From Ignavibacteria bacterium (GTDB taxonomy: Bacteria; Bacteroidota; Ignavibacteria; Kapaibacteriales; Kapaibacteriaceae): DNA of 64,000 bases. The first letter of the stretch is position 1, and each line of letters starts with the position of its first letter. Below are positions 44,913-54,636 of this stretch, in pieces. The notes under the pieces are model-generated. The model searched no databases. It worked only from the letters and a program-made list of their open reading frames with translations, and had not been told where the DNA came from. The translations under genes were made by a program, and so were the position numbers. The DNA lies in the NCBI GenBank assembly GCA_016707005.1, contig JADJIQ010000004.1:248001-312000 (forward strand), read 5' to 3'.

Positions 44913-45272
44913 TCAATGTCTGTAGTGCCGGAAGAGCACGAGGACAACACCCAAACTCACAAGTGACATGATCGATAAGAGAACGGCGATGTTCACCCTG
45001 GTGACGTCGCCGTTCGCTATTTCATACCATTGTAAGGATGTTCTCCAAAAGAACGTCAATGTGAAGATCGCTGTGGCAGAAAGACTGGCAGGATGTGTCC
45101 ACATCCTCCCTTGGCGATGCAACACTCCAAGCACGATAAGAAGCGTGCCAAAGATCCCACCATTGAAGAGAGACGAAACGCTCGTCTCTCGGGTGAGAAT
45201 GAACCCTACAATTCCTGCTGAAACAAGAAAGAGTCCATAGCCGATCAGTAGCATACCTAGTCGCCGATGCAT
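44913..45272 (-). CDS. Small four-helix membrane protein
   Basis: 119 residues with four hydrophobic helices (about 5-27, 35-50, 60-78 and 93-113). The N-terminal half (SAGIVGFILTRETSVSSLFN, GGIFGTLLIVLGV) recalls the TMEM14-like family, but this is weak. It starts four bases after the lolD-like gene and is probably expressed with it. Confidence 0.6.
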   Translation of the reverse strand: MHRRLGMLLIGYGLFLVSAGIVGFILTRETSVSSLFNGGIFGTLLIVLGVLHRQGRMWTHPASLSATAIFTLTFFWRTSLQWYEIANGDVTRVNIAVLLSIMSLVSLGVVLVLFRHYRH

Positions 45273-45276
45273 GGCA

Positions 45277-45963
45277 TTATCCTATACATCTGCCATCCAC
45301 CATCTGAACGATGCGATGGGCGCTCTGTGCAAGTTCCGTACTGTGCGTAGCGATCACACAGGCAACATTCCGTGTGGCTCGCAGTCCTAGAAGAAGCTCA
45401 GCAACTGTGGCCGCGTTCTCCGTGTCGAGATTTCCCGTTGGCTCATCTGCGAAGATGATCGACGGTTCATTGATCAATGCGCGAGCAATGGCTACACGTT
45501 GTTGTTCGCCCCCTGACATCTCCATCGGTACATGGCCGGCACGATGAAGCATACCAACCTGCTCAAGCAAGACATTCGCTTTGACCTTGGCAGCTGCCGC
45601 GGAGAGTCCGGCAACAAGTGCAGGCATCGCCACATTTTCAAGGGCAGTGAATTCCGGCAAGAGGTGATGAAATTGAAACACCATGCCGATATGTTTGGCC
45701 CGGACAGCCGCAAGAGCCGTCATGGAGAGTGCTGAAAGATCTACCTGACGATCATCGATCATGAGATGGACACTACCGCGATCTGCAACGTCGAGAGACG
45801 CCATGATATGGAGCATTGTGCTCTTTCCCGCTCCGCTTGGTCCAACAAGGGCCACCACTTCACCTGGTTCCACAATCAGGGATGCGCCGCGAAGAACTTC
45901 AGTGTCTGTCTGACCTGTTCTGCGATACGACCTGTGCAGATCCGTTGCCGTAAGAAGTGGCAT
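45277..45963 (-). CDS. ABC transporter ATP-binding protein, LolD/MacB type
   Basis: 228 residues. Walker [12 protein letters not shown], signature [15 protein letters not shown], Walker [13 protein letters not shown] and a switch histidine (IATHSTEL). The closest class is LolD, which powers release of lipoproteins from the inner membrane, but no LolC/E-like permease is adjacent, so the transported substrate is open. It follows pheS by two bases. Confidence 0.88.
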   Translation of the reverse strand: MPLLTATDLHRSYRRTGQTDTEVLRGASLIVEPGEVVALVGPSGAGKSTMLHIMASLDVADRGSVHLMIDDRQVDLSALSMTALAAVRAKHIGMVFQFHHLLPEFTALENVAMPALVAGLSAAAAKVKANVLLEQVGMLHRAGHVPMEMSGGEQQRVAIARALINEPSIIFADEPTGNLDTENAATVAELLLGLRATRNVACVIATHSTELAQSAHRIVQMVDGRCIG

Positions 45964-45965
45964 GA

Positions 45966-46988
45966 TCAGAACTGGGATAGAACACGGATGTCGTTTTCAT
46001 ACAGGAGTCGAATATCATCGATCCCTGTAAGCATCAGCACTACACGCTCAACGCCAAAGCCAAAAGCAAAACCGGAGTATTCATTCGGATCGATCCCACA
46101 GGCAGAGAGAACGTTGGGATGTACCATACCAGCCCCGCAGATCTCAAGCCATCCGGAATGTTTGCAGATCCGGCATCCTTCACCTTTGCAGAGGAAGCAC
46201 GACATATCGATCTCGCAGCTTGGCTCTGTGAACGGGAAATACGACGTGCGGAAACGGAACTCGGCATTCTCGTCATAGAACCGACGTGCAAAGGCCATGA
46301 TCGTGCCCTTGAGATCGGCCATACTCACGCCTTTGTCGATGTACAGTCCCTCTATCTGATGGAACTCTGCAAGTGACCGTGCACTCACAGCTTCATTACG
46401 ATACACACGGCCCGGCATGATACATCTGATAGGGGGCTTCATGTTTTCCATCACTCGCACCTGCACACTTGATGTATGTGTGCGTAGGAGAAGATCTGCC
46501 CGCGATGGATCATCAACGAAGAACGTATCCTGCATATCACGAGCAGGATGATCTGCGGCAAAGTTCAGTTTCCCGAAGTTGTGCGTGTCGTCTTCAACAT
46601 CCGGACCTTCAGCAACCTCGAAGCCCATGGACGTAAAGATGTCTACCAATCGATCGACCGTCTGCGTGATCGGGTGCACAGCACCACGACGCTGTCCGCG
46701 AGGCGGAAGGGTCAGATCAAGATTCGCAGATGAGGCACGCTTCCCAAAGCGTTCTTGCGCGTTTGCAAAGGCTTCATCCGCAATGGCGCGCAATTCATTG
46801 AGCGCTTTCCCGACAAGGGGCTTATCCTCGCGCGGTACAGATCGCAGACCTTCAACGCAGGCCTGAATGGTGCCCTTCTTCACAAGGTGCTTCAATCGGA
46901 AACGTTCGGCAGCGTCCGCCGAATCGATCGTGGGGATCTCGTGCTCGATCTCCGTACGGAGAGCGGCTATCTGGTCGATGAGCGTCAT
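45966..46988 (-). CDS. pheS: Phenylalanine-tRNA ligase alpha subunit
   Basis: 340 residues. N-terminal coiled coil, then class II motifs: HPITQTVDRLVDIFTSMGFE, DTFFVDD, RTHTSSVQVRVM, motif 2 PGRVYRNEAVSARSLAEFHQ and the C-terminal FGFGVERVVLMLTGIDDIR. The pheT partner is not next to it. Its ATG lies five bases after a perfect TACATTTG box, so it is likely made from a leaderless message separate from the rplT operon, which ends in a hairpin just upstream. Confidence 0.95.
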   Translation of the reverse strand: MTLIDQIAALRTEIEHEIPTIDSADAAERFRLKHLVKKGTIQACVEGLRSVPREDKPLVGKALNELRAIADEAFANAQERFGKRASSANLDLTLPPRGQRRGAVHPITQTVDRLVDIFTSMGFEVAEGPDVEDDTHNFGKLNFAADHPARDMQDTFFVDDPSRADLLLRTHTSSVQVRVMENMKPPIRCIMPGRVYRNEAVSARSLAEFHQIEGLYIDKGVSMADLKGTIMAFARRFYDENAEFRFRTSYFPFTEPSCEIDMSCFLCKGEGCRICKHSGWLEICGAGMVHPNVLSACGIDPNEYSGFAFGFGVERVVLMLTGIDDIRLLYENDIRVLSQF

Positions 46989-46993
46989 AGATG

Positions 46994-47001
46994 CAAATGT
47001 A
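46994..47001 (-). promoter_or_regulatory. Promoter box TACATTTG five bases before pheS ATG
   Basis: Exact TAnnTTTG on the minus strand, placed as at truA, mtaB and uvrC. Confidence 0.55.
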
Positions 47002-47009
47002 GGAAGAAG

Positions 47010-47045
47010 AAACGGCGGTGACGACCGAAGTCATCACCGCCGTTT
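47010..47045 (-). terminator. Rho-independent terminator after rplT
   Basis: Perfect 12-base arms (AAACGGCGGTGA and TCACCGCCGTTT) around a 12-base loop, followed on the minus strand by a T-rich tract (TTCTTCTTCC). It separates the infC-rpmI-rplT unit from pheS. Confidence 0.8.
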
Positions 47046-47087
47046 GAAAAGTTCACGAAGATCGAAGGATCTTCTGCCTCGTTGGTC

Positions 47088-47429
47088 TTAGACGGATTTT
47101 ACGATCGTAGAAAAGACCACCGGATGATGCATCGCGATGTCTGCAAGGACCTTGCGGTTGATCTGAATGTTCTTGAGCTTCAAACCGTGCATCAAACGCG
47201 AATACGTTGTACCATTGAGGCGGGCTGCCGCATTGATACGGATGATCCACAACGAGCGGAATGTACGCTTCTTGTTGCGACGGTCACGGTACGCATACTG
47301 AAGACCCTTTTCAACGTGGTGCTTCGCTACCGTCCATACCTTCGATCGTGCGCCCCAGTAGCCCTTTGCGAGCTTGAAGTATTTCTTCTTCCGCTGGTGC
47401 GCCGCTACTTTATTGACACTTCTTGGCAT
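47088..47429 (-). CDS. rplT: 50S ribosomal protein L20
   Basis: 113 residues, full length: [20 protein letters not shown], then [20 protein letters not shown] and [26 protein letters not shown] is placed correctly before ATG 47429. L20 represses its own operon in other bacteria; the repressor site cannot be identified here. Confidence 0.97.
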   Translation of the reverse strand: MPRSVNKVAAHQRKKKYFKLAKGYWGARSKVWTVAKHHVEKGLQYAYRDRRNKKRTFRSLWIIRINAAARLNGTTYSRLMHGLKLKNIQINRKVLADIAMHHPVVFSTIVKSV

Positions 47430-47506
47430 GTCAAACTCCTTGGTTTGTCGTCAGGAGAACGGCTGTGTCCCTGAACGACGTGAGAAAAAAACAAACGAGA
47501 AATCGC

Positions 47507-47704
47507 TTAGCGCAATGCCAAGCAATGCAACACGTTCGGCATATCTGCCGGGTGTACAAGTGTATCCTGACGAAGGTTACGCTTGCGCTTGCGGTTCTTG
47601 CTTGTGAGGATGTGGCTGCGATTCGCCTTCTGACGCTTGATCGCACCTGACCCGGTGACCTTGAATCGCTTCTTGGCTCCGGAATTCGTTTTCATCTTCG
47701 GCAT
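47507..47704 (-). CDS. rpmI: 50S ribosomal protein L35
   Basis: 65 residues: [20 protein letters not shown], then [20 protein letters not shown] and LRQ. Start at 47704 with AGGAGT eight bases upstream; it begins four bases after the infC stop. Confidence 0.96.
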   Translation of the reverse strand: MPKMKTNSGAKKRFKVTGSGAIKRQKANRSHILTSKNRKRKRNLRQDTLVHPADMPNVLHCLALR

Positions 47705-47708
47705 GATA

Positions 47709-48374
47709 TTACTCCTGAACTGATTGTTGTTCTGCTTCGGGTTGAGCTGCCTCAGATGTCGGTGCAGCCTTTGGAGCTGCTTCGTCTGTCTTCGGCTTTG
47801 GCTCCTTCTTCTTGACCGGCTTCTTGATATCTGGTGCAAGCATTACACCAAGAAACCGACCTTCCATTCGCATCGGCTGGTCCACCTTAGAAACCTCTGC
47901 CAATGCATCGATGAATCGCTGCAAGAGCACTTCGCCAAGTTCCTTGTGCAGGATCTCACGGCCCTTGAACATCACCGTTGCCTTTACCTTGTGGCCTTCT
48001 TCTAGGAACTCGCGTGCATGCCTTGTTTTGAAATCAAAGTCGTGCACATCTGTACCTGCCTTGAACCGAACTTCCTTCAACGTTGTCTGCGTCTGTTGCT
48101 TCTTCTGCTGCTTGTCTCGCTTGGTCTGTTCATAGATGAACTTCCCATAATCGATGATCTTGCAAACAGGCGGATTTGCCTGTGGTGCGATCTCTACAAG
48201 ATCTGCTTCTCGCTCAAGAGCGATACGCAATGCTTCGCGACGCGGCATTACACCAAGCGGCGCACCTTGTGCATCAACAACACGCAGATCAGCGGCGCTG
48301 ATCTCGTCATTGATCTTGTGTTTTCTTTGGGGTTCCTGACGCGGACCTTGCGGCGGGATATACGGACGCCTCAA
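47709..48374 (-). CDS. infC: Translation initiation factor IF-3, TTG start and long C-terminal tail
   Basis: 221 residues. N-domain [20 protein letters not shown], linker and C-domain [20 protein letters not shown] are canonical. The start appears to be TTG at 48374 with GAAGGT upstream; no in-frame ATG precedes the conserved domain. Non-ATG starts are usual for infC and allow IF-3 to control itself. The last ~40 residues form a Lys/Pro/Ala/Glu-rich extension ([15 protein letters not shown]) not found in the standard factor. Confidence 0.94.
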   Translation of the reverse strand: MRRPYIPPQGPRQEPQRKHKINDEISAADLRVVDAQGAPLGVMPRREALRIALEREADLVEIAPQANPPVCKIIDYGKFIYEQTKRDKQQKKQQTQTTLKEVRFKAGTDVHDFDFKTRHAREFLEEGHKVKATVMFKGREILHKELGEVLLQRFIDALAEVSKVDQPMRMEGRFLGVMLAPDIKKPVKKKEPKPKTDEAAPKAAPTSEAAQPEAEQQSVQE

Positions 48375-48417
48375 ACGGACCTTCGGTTACAGTGAATTGA
48401 GCTTCTTGGAAAGAACG

Positions 48418-48450
48418 CAAAGATAGGGGTTAAAAGGGGTTACGTCCAAA
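48418..48450 (-). promoter_or_regulatory. Promoter of the infC operon: TTTG-N21-TATCTTTG
   Basis: On the minus strand TTTG (48447-48450) and TATCTTTG (48418-48425) match the Bacteroidota -33/-7 consensus at the expected spacing, 43 bases before the infC start. Confidence 0.65.
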
Positions 48451-48514
48451 CGTCCGGCAGGTTTTACCGAATATCCTTCGTAATTTTTCTGTTCTGTCCA
48501 CGTCTTCTGACCCC

Positions 48515-50992
48515 ATGATCGACCAATCCGACGTACTCGACTCTATCGAACAGGCTGAAAAACGAGCCCCAGCCATCCCAACCCAGATGCCGGTTCTCCC
48601 CCTTCGGGACATCGTTATCTACCCCTACATGATCTTCCCGGTCCTGATCGGACGGGCGTCTTCACTGAAGGCCGTGGCCGAGGCCTTGGAGCGAGACAAG
48701 TTCATTCTTGTGACGTCTCAGCGCCATGCATCCACGGAGGATGCCGGTTTTGATGACATTCACAAGGTTGGCACGGTTGCCAAGATCCTGCAGGTCATGC
48801 GGCTTCCGAACAACCTCCTCAAAGTCCTTGTTGAGGGGGCTGTGACAGCCAAGATCGTTGGCACAGCACGCACCGAGCCTTATCTCGAAGCCAAGGTGGA
48901 GACAATCGCTCCTGTCGTGAACGAGAAGGACCGCAACCTCAAGGCCCTGATCCGTCACGCAACGGAACTCTTTGAGGAATACGTCAAGGACAATCGCAAT
49001 CTCCCGCCTGAAGTTCTCGGTGCCTTCCAGAACATCGAAGACCCGATGCGGAAGCTTTACTACGCCGCTGCCAACGTTTCTCAAAAGGTTGACATCAAGC
49101 AGAAGATCCTTGATGCACCGGACGTGAAGACGCAGTATTACGAACTGGTGCAGATGCTCTCGAATGAGCTCGAACTCCTTCGTCTTGAAGTTGAGATCGA
49201 CACCAAGGTTCAGGATCAGATCCAGAAATCCCAACGCAAGTACTTCATCCAAGAACAGATCCGTGCCCTACAAACAGAGCTCGGTGACGAAGATGATGGC
49301 GGTCCTGAACTCGGACCACTCAAAGAACAACTAGAAAAGGCCGAACTTCCTGAGCCAACGAAATCAAAGGTGATGGAAGAGTTCGACAGACTCAAGAGAA
49401 CACCTTCGATGTCGCCGGAATTCAGCGTCAATCGCACGTGGCTGGAGTGGATCGCGAATGTTCCATGGTCGGCACGTACGGCTGACGATCTCGACATCAA
49501 CCACGTGCAAGGCATCCTCGATACGGATCACTACGACCTTGAAAAGCCGAAGGAACGGATCCTCGAATACATCTCCGTGCTGAATCTTGTTGGCTCCATG
49601 CGTGGTCAGATCCTTTGTTTTGTCGGACCTCCGGGTGTCGGTAAAACGTCGCTTGCAAAATCCATTGCACGCGCCTTGGGACGGAACTTCGTTCGCATGT
49701 CTCTCGGTGGCGTTCGCGATGAAGCAGAGATCCGCGGTCATCGTCGCACCTATATCGGTGCGATGCCGGGCAAGATCATTCAGTCGATGAAGCGAGCTGG
49801 ATCCACGAACCCAGTGATCTTGCTTGATGAGATCGACAAAATGTCCCAGGACTTCCGCGGAGATCCGAGCGCTGCACTCCTTGAAGTCCTAGATCCGGAA
49901 CAGAACAGCACGTTCAGCGATCATTATCTCGAAGTAGACTACGACCTATCGAATGTCCTCTTCATCGCCACAGCGAACGTGAAGTATGACATCCCAGCTC
50001 CCCTTCTTGATCGTCTTGAGGTGATCGAACTTTCTAGCTATTTGGAGCCGGACAAGGTACAGATCGCAAAACAGTACATTATTCCGAAGCAGATCGAACG
50101 TCACGGTCTCCAAGACTTCAACATCACATTCACCGATGCTGCTTTGTTGAAGATCGTTCGCGAATACACTCGTGAGGCCGGCGTTCGAAACCTCGAGCGC
50201 GAGATCGCCAGCGTCATGCGGAAGTTGGCCAAGGACATCGTGGGTGATGTGAGCAAGCGTTCTGGGAAGACCAAGGTTGACGATGTTCGTTCAAGTAAGG
50301 CCTATGCCAAGATCGCCAAACAACGCTCTTGGAAGGTGGACGAAAAGGCCATCGAACGTCTGCTTCGCGTAGCGAAGTTCAAAGAAAAGGAAGAAGAGAT
50401 CAGTGATAAGGTTGGAGTTGCAACGGGGCTTGCCTGGACGTCGATGGGTGGAGACACACTCCCTGTTGAGGTTACGATCATGCCCGGTGTTGAACGCCTG
50501 ACTCTCACCGGCAAGCTTGGAGACGTAATGAAGGAATCTGCAATGGCAGCTCTTTCATTCCTGCGAAGCAACGCCGCTCGTTTTGGACTCGATCCGGAGT
50601 TCTCCAAAGGCAAGGAGATCCACGTTCACGTTCCGGAAGGTGCCATTCCAAAGGATGGTCCGTCCGCCGGTATCACGATGACATTGGCATTGATGTCCGC
50701 CGCAAGCGGACGTCCACTGCGTGGTGACGTTGCGATGACAGGCGAGGTAACCCTGCGCGGTAATGTTCTCCCTATTGGTGGATTGAATGAGAAACTCTTG
50801 GCCGCCAAACGTGCTGGAATGACCACTGTGATGGTTCCAAAGGACAACAAAAAGGATGTCCAGGAGCTCTCCCCGATGGTTACGGAAGGCCTCACAATTG
50901 TCTATGTGGGTAGCATCACGGATGCGATACCTGTGGCATTTCGTCCGGACGCGGTGAAGCGTCAACCTTCTAAAACGACACGTAAGCGGTAA
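48515..50992 (+). CDS. lon: ATP-dependent protease Lon
   Basis: 825 residues. N-terminal substrate domain (MPVLPLRDIVIYPYMIFPVL), AAA+ module with Walker A GPPGVGKTS and Walker B VILLDEIDKM, and the serine-lysine protease domain (PKDGPSAGITM with the catalytic Ser; IGGLNEKLLAAKRAG with the Lys). Degrades misfolded and regulatory proteins. Divergent from infC. Confidence 0.97.
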   Translation: MIDQSDVLDSIEQAEKRAPAIPTQMPVLPLRDIVIYPYMIFPVLIGRASSLKAVAEALERDKFILVTSQRHASTEDAGFDDIHKVGTVAKILQVMRLPNNLLKVLVEGAVTAKIVGTARTEPYLEAKVETIAPVVNEKDRNLKALIRHATELFEEYVKDNRNLPPEVLGAFQNIEDPMRKLYYAAANVSQKVDIKQKILDAPDVKTQYYELVQMLSNELELLRLEVEIDTKVQDQIQKSQRKYFIQEQIRALQTELGDEDDGGPELGPLKEQLEKAELPEPTKSKVMEEFDRLKRTPSMSPEFSVNRTWLEWIANVPWSARTADDLDINHVQGILDTDHYDLEKPKERILEYISVLNLVGSMRGQILCFVGPPGVGKTSLAKSIARALGRNFVRMSLGGVRDEAEIRGHRRTYIGAMPGKIIQSMKRAGSTNPVILLDEIDKMSQDFRGDPSAALLEVLDPEQNSTFSDHYLEVDYDLSNVLFIATANVKYDIPAPLLDRLEVIELSSYLEPDKVQIAKQYIIPKQIERHGLQDFNITFTDAALLKIVREYTREAGVRNLEREIASVMRKLAKDIVGDVSKRSGKTKVDDVRSSKAYAKIAKQRSWKVDEKAIERLLRVAKFKEKEEEISDKVGVATGLAWTSMGGDTLPVEVTIMPGVERLTLTGKLGDVMKESAMAALSFLRSNAARFGLDPEFSKGKEIHVHVPEGAIPKDGPSAGITMTLALMSAASGRPLRGDVAMTGEVTLRGNVLPIGGLNEKLLAAKRAGMTTVMVPKDNKKDVQELSPMVTEGLTIVYVGSITDAIPVAFRPDAVKRQPSKTTRKR

Positions 50993-50997
50993 TCCTG

Positions 50998-51029
50998 TTT
51001 GGAGTTTACGACGTATTGCCGTAGATTTG
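50998..51029 (+). promoter_or_regulatory. Promoter of rpmG: TTTG-N20-TAGATTTG
   Basis: TTTG at 50998-51001 and TAGATTTG at 51022-51029, an exact -33/-7 pair, 40 bases upstream of the rpmG start. Confidence 0.65.
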
Positions 51030-51069
51030 TCATTCCCAAAAACGCAATCGAGAAACACGGAGAATTGTC

Positions 51070-51249
51070 ATGGCCAAGAAGGGCGCACGCGTCATCATCA
51101 CGCTAGAATGCACGGAAGCCAAAAAAGAAGGCAAGCCTGCATCGCGGTATTCAACGATGAAAAACAAGCAAAACACAACAGAACGCTTAGAGATCAAGAA
51201 GTACAATCCGTACCTCAAGCGCCACACTGTGCATAAGGAGATCCGCTAA
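51070..51249 (+). CDS. rpmG: 50S ribosomal protein L33
   Basis: 59 residues: [20 protein letters not shown], then [20 protein letters not shown] and [17 protein letters not shown]. Only one cysteine (C14), so it is not the four-cysteine zinc form. It lies between an exact promoter and a strong terminator and so is probably a single-gene transcript. Confidence 0.95.
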   Translation: MAKKGARVIITLECTEAKKEGKPASRYSTMKNKQNTTERLEIKKYNPYLKRHTVHKEIR

Positions 51250-51281
51250 GACGCGGTTCATCCATTACATTGACGTTTTAC

Positions 51282-51309
51282 AAAGCCTCGGCAACCGCCG
51301 GGGCTTTTT
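51282..51309 (+). terminator. Rho-independent terminator after rpmG
   Basis: AAAGCCTCGGC pairs with GCCGGGGCTTT (one G-T pair) around an AACC loop, followed by a T-run. Confidence 0.88.
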
Positions 51310-51360
51310 CGTTTTACATTGCACTCTCAACATCCACAACACGGACATAGAGAGACTTCC

Positions 51361-52416
51361 ATGGAACAGCACCAGGTACGCACCGACCTCCGTCTCCTCA
51401 CGTGGTTCGCAGGGATCCTTGCCTTTGTTGTTGTGGTTGGCGTTGCAAAAACGCTTAGCGAGCTCATCCTTCCGGTCTTTGTGAGCTTCCTTGTTGCTCG
51501 CTTCTTGCGTCCATACGTTACCAAGGTGCACAAGAGAGGTGTCCCCCACGGACTTTCCATTCTTCTCGTTTCGTTCGCATGCGCAGCCATTGCCGGCGGT
51601 ATCGCTGTGGTCCTTGGCTACTGCGGCGTGCAGGTGGCAGAGGTCCTGCCTGGCTATGCTCCGCGTATTGCGGATTCGATCCATTCTTTGCAAGATGCCG
51701 CTGCCGGACTCATGGCCAAGATCGGTGGCTCATCAGCAGCCATCAGCGAGCCATCACGATTCCTCGACGCTCAAAAGATCATCGCCATTGCCACCGGAGC
51801 ACTCGGTTCAACGGTCTCGATGCTATCCACTGGCTTCATGATCTTCATTCTTGTACTGATGATCCTTGCCTCGGGTGATTCGTTCAGTAATGCTGTATTG
51901 GCGGCGTATGGCGAAGAGCGGCACAAGCGGATCATGGATGTTGTTCATGCAACGGACGACAAAATGCGTCAGTTCCTCGTCTCGAAATCTCTCGTGAATC
52001 TACTTTCAGGAGCAATGGTGGCCATTGTGGGACTCGCCTTTGGACTTGATCTTGCGATCGTGTTTGGCGTGCTCACATTCTTCCTGACGTTTGTTCCGGC
52101 CATCGGCGGGATTGTTGCACTGTTGTTACCAGTTGGCTTGGCATCTCTGCAATTCGGCGGCGGTGGTTTACTCATTGGGATCATCGTATGCCTTCTGCTG
52201 GGCAACGTGATCATTGAGCGAGTCGTAGAGCCCCGTATCATGGGCAAGAGCCTTGATCTCTCGCCGGTGATCGTGATCCTCGCCTTCCTCTTCTTTACGT
52301 GGCTCTGGGGAGCTGTAGGTGCAATCCTTGCCGTGCCGGTTACGGCTATGGTCAAGGTGCTGTGTGAATCGATCCCAAAACTTCGTCCCGTAGCTGTGCT
52401 CCTACGGGAGCACTAA
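51361..52416 (+). CDS. AI-2E family permease-like membrane protein
   Basis: 351 residues from ATG 51361. About eight membrane helices arranged as in the AI-2E (PerM/TqsA) family, with the conserved central and C-terminal features VFGVLTFFLTFVPAIGGIVA and RVVEPRIMGKSLDLSPVIVI. Family members export autoinducer-2 or exchange ions; substrate here unknown. Its stop overlaps the convergent MazG-like gene by four bases. Confidence 0.88.
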   Translation: MEQHQVRTDLRLLTWFAGILAFVVVVGVAKTLSELILPVFVSFLVARFLRPYVTKVHKRGVPHGLSILLVSFACAAIAGGIAVVLGYCGVQVAEVLPGYAPRIADSIHSLQDAAAGLMAKIGGSSAAISEPSRFLDAQKIIAIATGALGSTVSMLSTGFMIFILVLMILASGDSFSNAVLAAYGEERHKRIMDVVHATDDKMRQFLVSKSLVNLLSGAMVAIVGLAFGLDLAIVFGVLTFFLTFVPAIGGIVALLLPVGLASLQFGGGGLLIGIIVCLLLGNVIIERVVEPRIMGKSLDLSPVIVILAFLFFTWLWGAVGAILAVPVTAMVKVLCESIPKLRPVAVLLREH

Positions 52417-52742
52417 GCGCTTGGGAGGGTTGTCCCTATCCTAGGAAGCTTGAGGGCAACAGCTGCAGCTAGGTCAATTCCGCGTGCGTTACAGAAGTTC
52501 ATGAGTGCGATGAGGACATCTGCAGCTTCGTCTGCGGTATGGGCATCGTTTGGTGGAGCCCCCTTCCATCGCTTCTTTTCTAGGTTGGCCAACTCCCCTG
52601 CTTCGCCGCAGAGTTCAAGGGCAAAGAACTCCGGTGGACGTGGGATGAAGCACTCGTTCTGATACGCATCGAATGCCCGCTGGATCGGAGCGAGTCCTTG
52701 TTCAACGCTTTCGATCAGTTGATCGCATAGTGGATGGATCAT
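52413..52742 (-). CDS. MazG-like nucleotide pyrophosphohydrolase
   Basis: 109 residues. The metal-binding helices of the all-alpha NTP pyrophosphohydrolases are visible: ALELCGEAGELANLEKK and, later, TADEAADVLIALMN (ExxE then ExxD type). Such enzymes hydrolyse non-canonical or excess NTPs. Its start overlaps the response-regulator stop by four bases. Confidence 0.82.
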   Translation of the reverse strand: MIHPLCDQLIESVEQGLAPIQRAFDAYQNECFIPRPPEFFALELCGEAGELANLEKKRWKGAPPNDAHTADEAADVLIALMNFCNARGIDLAAAVALKLPRIGTTLPSA

Positions 52743-53446
52743 ACCTCACCTGCCTCTTCTTCCACTTCGTGGGAGCCCCCTTCTCTCATGCGGTAGCCTA
52801 CGCCGCGCACGCTGGTGATGAGCTGACCCTGACCCGGACGTTCGATCTTCTGACGGATGCGTTTCACATAGACATCGATGATATTGGACTCGGGATCGAA
52901 ATTGTGTTTCCACACGTGCTGCATGATCATCGATCGAGAGAGGATCCGGTCCTTGTTCCGCATGAGATATTCGAGCAGCGCATATTCCTTTGTGGTGAGC
53001 TCGATCTCCTTTTCGTCCCGATAGGCGAAATGCGTTACGAGATCGAGTGTGAGATCACCGCAGGCAAGCTTCGTGGTCTTCTCGGATGTTGACCGACGGA
53101 GGATCGACCGAAGTCTGGCGGCTAGTTCCTCAAAATGGAACGGTTTGGAGAGGTAGTCGTCAGCTCCGAGATCCAGACCTTGCACGCGGTCTTCTGTAGC
53201 ACCACGAGCGGTGAGCATCAGCACCGGAGTTACGTTGCCTTCGTCGCGGAGTGCCTTCAGGACGCTATACCCGTCGAGTTTGGGCAGCATCACGTCCAGC
53301 ACAATAGCGTCAAAGACATTATTCAACGCCAGATCCAGGCCGCTCTGACCGTCCGCAGCCGTCTCCACGATATAGCGTTCTTCTTCCAGGCCCCGCTTGA
53401 TAAAGCTGGCAACCTTACGCTCGTCTTCAATCACAAGGATTCGCAT
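52739..53446 (-). CDS. OmpR/PhoB-family response regulator
   Basis: 235 residues. Receiver domain with phosphoacceptor D51 (AIVLDVMLPKLDGYS) and Lys in MLTARGATED downstream, then a winged-helix DNA-binding domain (LTTKEYALLEYLMRNKDRIL, IDVYVKRIRQKIERPGQ), plus an acidic tail of about 14 residues. There is no histidine kinase next to it. TATCTTGG ends four bases before the ATG, resembling the leaderless-type promoter box with one mismatch. Confidence 0.93.
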   Translation of the reverse strand: MRILVIEDERKVASFIKRGLEEERYIVETAADGQSGLDLALNNVFDAIVLDVMLPKLDGYSVLKALRDEGNVTPVLMLTARGATEDRVQGLDLGADDYLSKPFHFEELAARLRSILRRSTSEKTTKLACGDLTLDLVTHFAYRDEKEIELTTKEYALLEYLMRNKDRILSRSMIMQHVWKHNFDPESNIIDVYVKRIRQKIERPGQGQLITSVRGVGYRMREGGSHEVEEEAGEV

Positions 53447-53481
53447 GACGCCAAGATACGACTGACCGTATCTTCGTGGTC

Positions 53482-54636
53482 ATGACATGGAACACGATCA
53501 TCGGCCAAGAGCGGGTTCAGAAGATGCTTCAACGCTGCATTCTGGACAACCGCATCCCGCACGCCCTTCTCCTGACAGGGCACGAGGGCTCAGGAACCGT
53601 AGCCTTAGCTCTCGCATTTGCTCGCACAGTCAATTGTGAACGTCCGGTGGCCACGGAAACGACCATCGCCCCCTGCGAGACCTGTCATGCATGTATACAG
53701 GGGGCTACCCTGCAACATCCGAATATCCGCATCGTGGCGTCGCTGCCGAGCGGAAAGGCCGACACGGAGGATGAACTCAAGGATGAGGTCATCACGGAGC
53801 TAAGAGAGGCAATACAGGGCTTGGCAAGTGACGCCTATCTCCCGATTCGACTCGCAAATGCCACCCAGATCCGGATCGGTCAGATCCGCGAATTGAAGCG
53901 TTCTCTCTCACTTTCTGCCGTTCAAGGCGGACGGCGTGTAGTGATCATTCTCAATGCCGAAGAGATGACCGTAGAAGCTGCAAATGCCTTCCTCAAGACG
54001 TTGGAAGAGCCTCACGATGATGTTACACTCATCCTGACTACAGCTCGGCCCGAGCGTCTTCTTCAAACCATCGTTTCGCGTTGCCAGGAATTGATCGTCC
54101 CGCCACTAGACGACGATGATATCATCGCAGCACTTGTTAAGCGCGAACTATGCACGCGTGACGAAGCAACGATCATCGCCCCTTTTGCACAAGGAGATCT
54201 GAAGAGAGCGATCGACTACCTCTCAGAAGATATTCGAGCGCTTCGTGAAACGGCGGTGAATATTCTTCGTGCCGCATTGAAAGGGAAGGATTTCCGAAAC
54301 GGATTGATGGATGCTGTTGAAGAGGCAGCCGATGGCAGGAATAAGTCCCGTGCCGACGCCGTTCTTTCGCTGCTTGCCTTGTGGCTTCGCGATGCACAAG
54401 CAATTGCACTTGCCGGAGAAGGGGCTCCACTTGTGAATGTCGATCACCGCCCTGCCCTTGAGAGATTCGCAGCAGCATTTGGTCAAGCCGACTTTTCAGC
54501 TGTACTCTCCGTGATCGAACAAGCATCTCGACATCTCGCACGGAACGTCTCGGTCTCCCTTGTTTTGTCCACTGCCATGGTAGACATTCGTCGGGTTTTT
54601 GCCGCTACCCGCACCACAGAACGCGTAACACCATGA
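53482..54636 (+). CDS. holB: DNA polymerase III delta' subunit
   Basis: 384 residues from ATG 53482 (a GTG six bases earlier is also in frame). Clamp-loader fold: WNTIIGQERVQKMLQ, degenerate P-loop GHEGSGTVALALA, zinc-binding cysteines (CERP, CETCHAC), LEEPHDDVTLILTTARPERL and SRCQE. Places the sliding clamp with DnaX and HolA. Its start lies five bases after TATCTTCG, a one-mismatch promoter box. ATGA overlap with the next gene. Confidence 0.9.
   Translation: MTWNTIIGQERVQKMLQRCILDNRIPHALLLTGHEGSGTVALALAFARTVNCERPVATETTIAPCETCHACIQGATLQHPNIRIVASLPSGKADTEDELKDEVITELREAIQGLASDAYLPIRLANATQIRIGQIRELKRSLSLSAVQGGRRVVIILNAEEMTVEAANAFLKTLEEPHDDVTLILTTARPERLLQTIVSRCQELIVPPLDDDDIIAALVKRELCTRDEATIIAPFAQGDLKRAIDYLSEDIRALRETAVNILRAALKGKDFRNGLMDAVEEAADGRNKSRADAVLSLLALWLRDAQAIALAGEGAPLVNVDHRPALERFAAAFGQADFSAVLSVIEQASRHLARNVSVSLVLSTAMVDIRRVFAATRTTERVTP

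Noticed and set aside
22956..53446. The TPR histidine kinase and the response regulator as a cognate pair
   Set aside because: They are 30 kb apart on separate transcripts, and nothing in the sequence links them.
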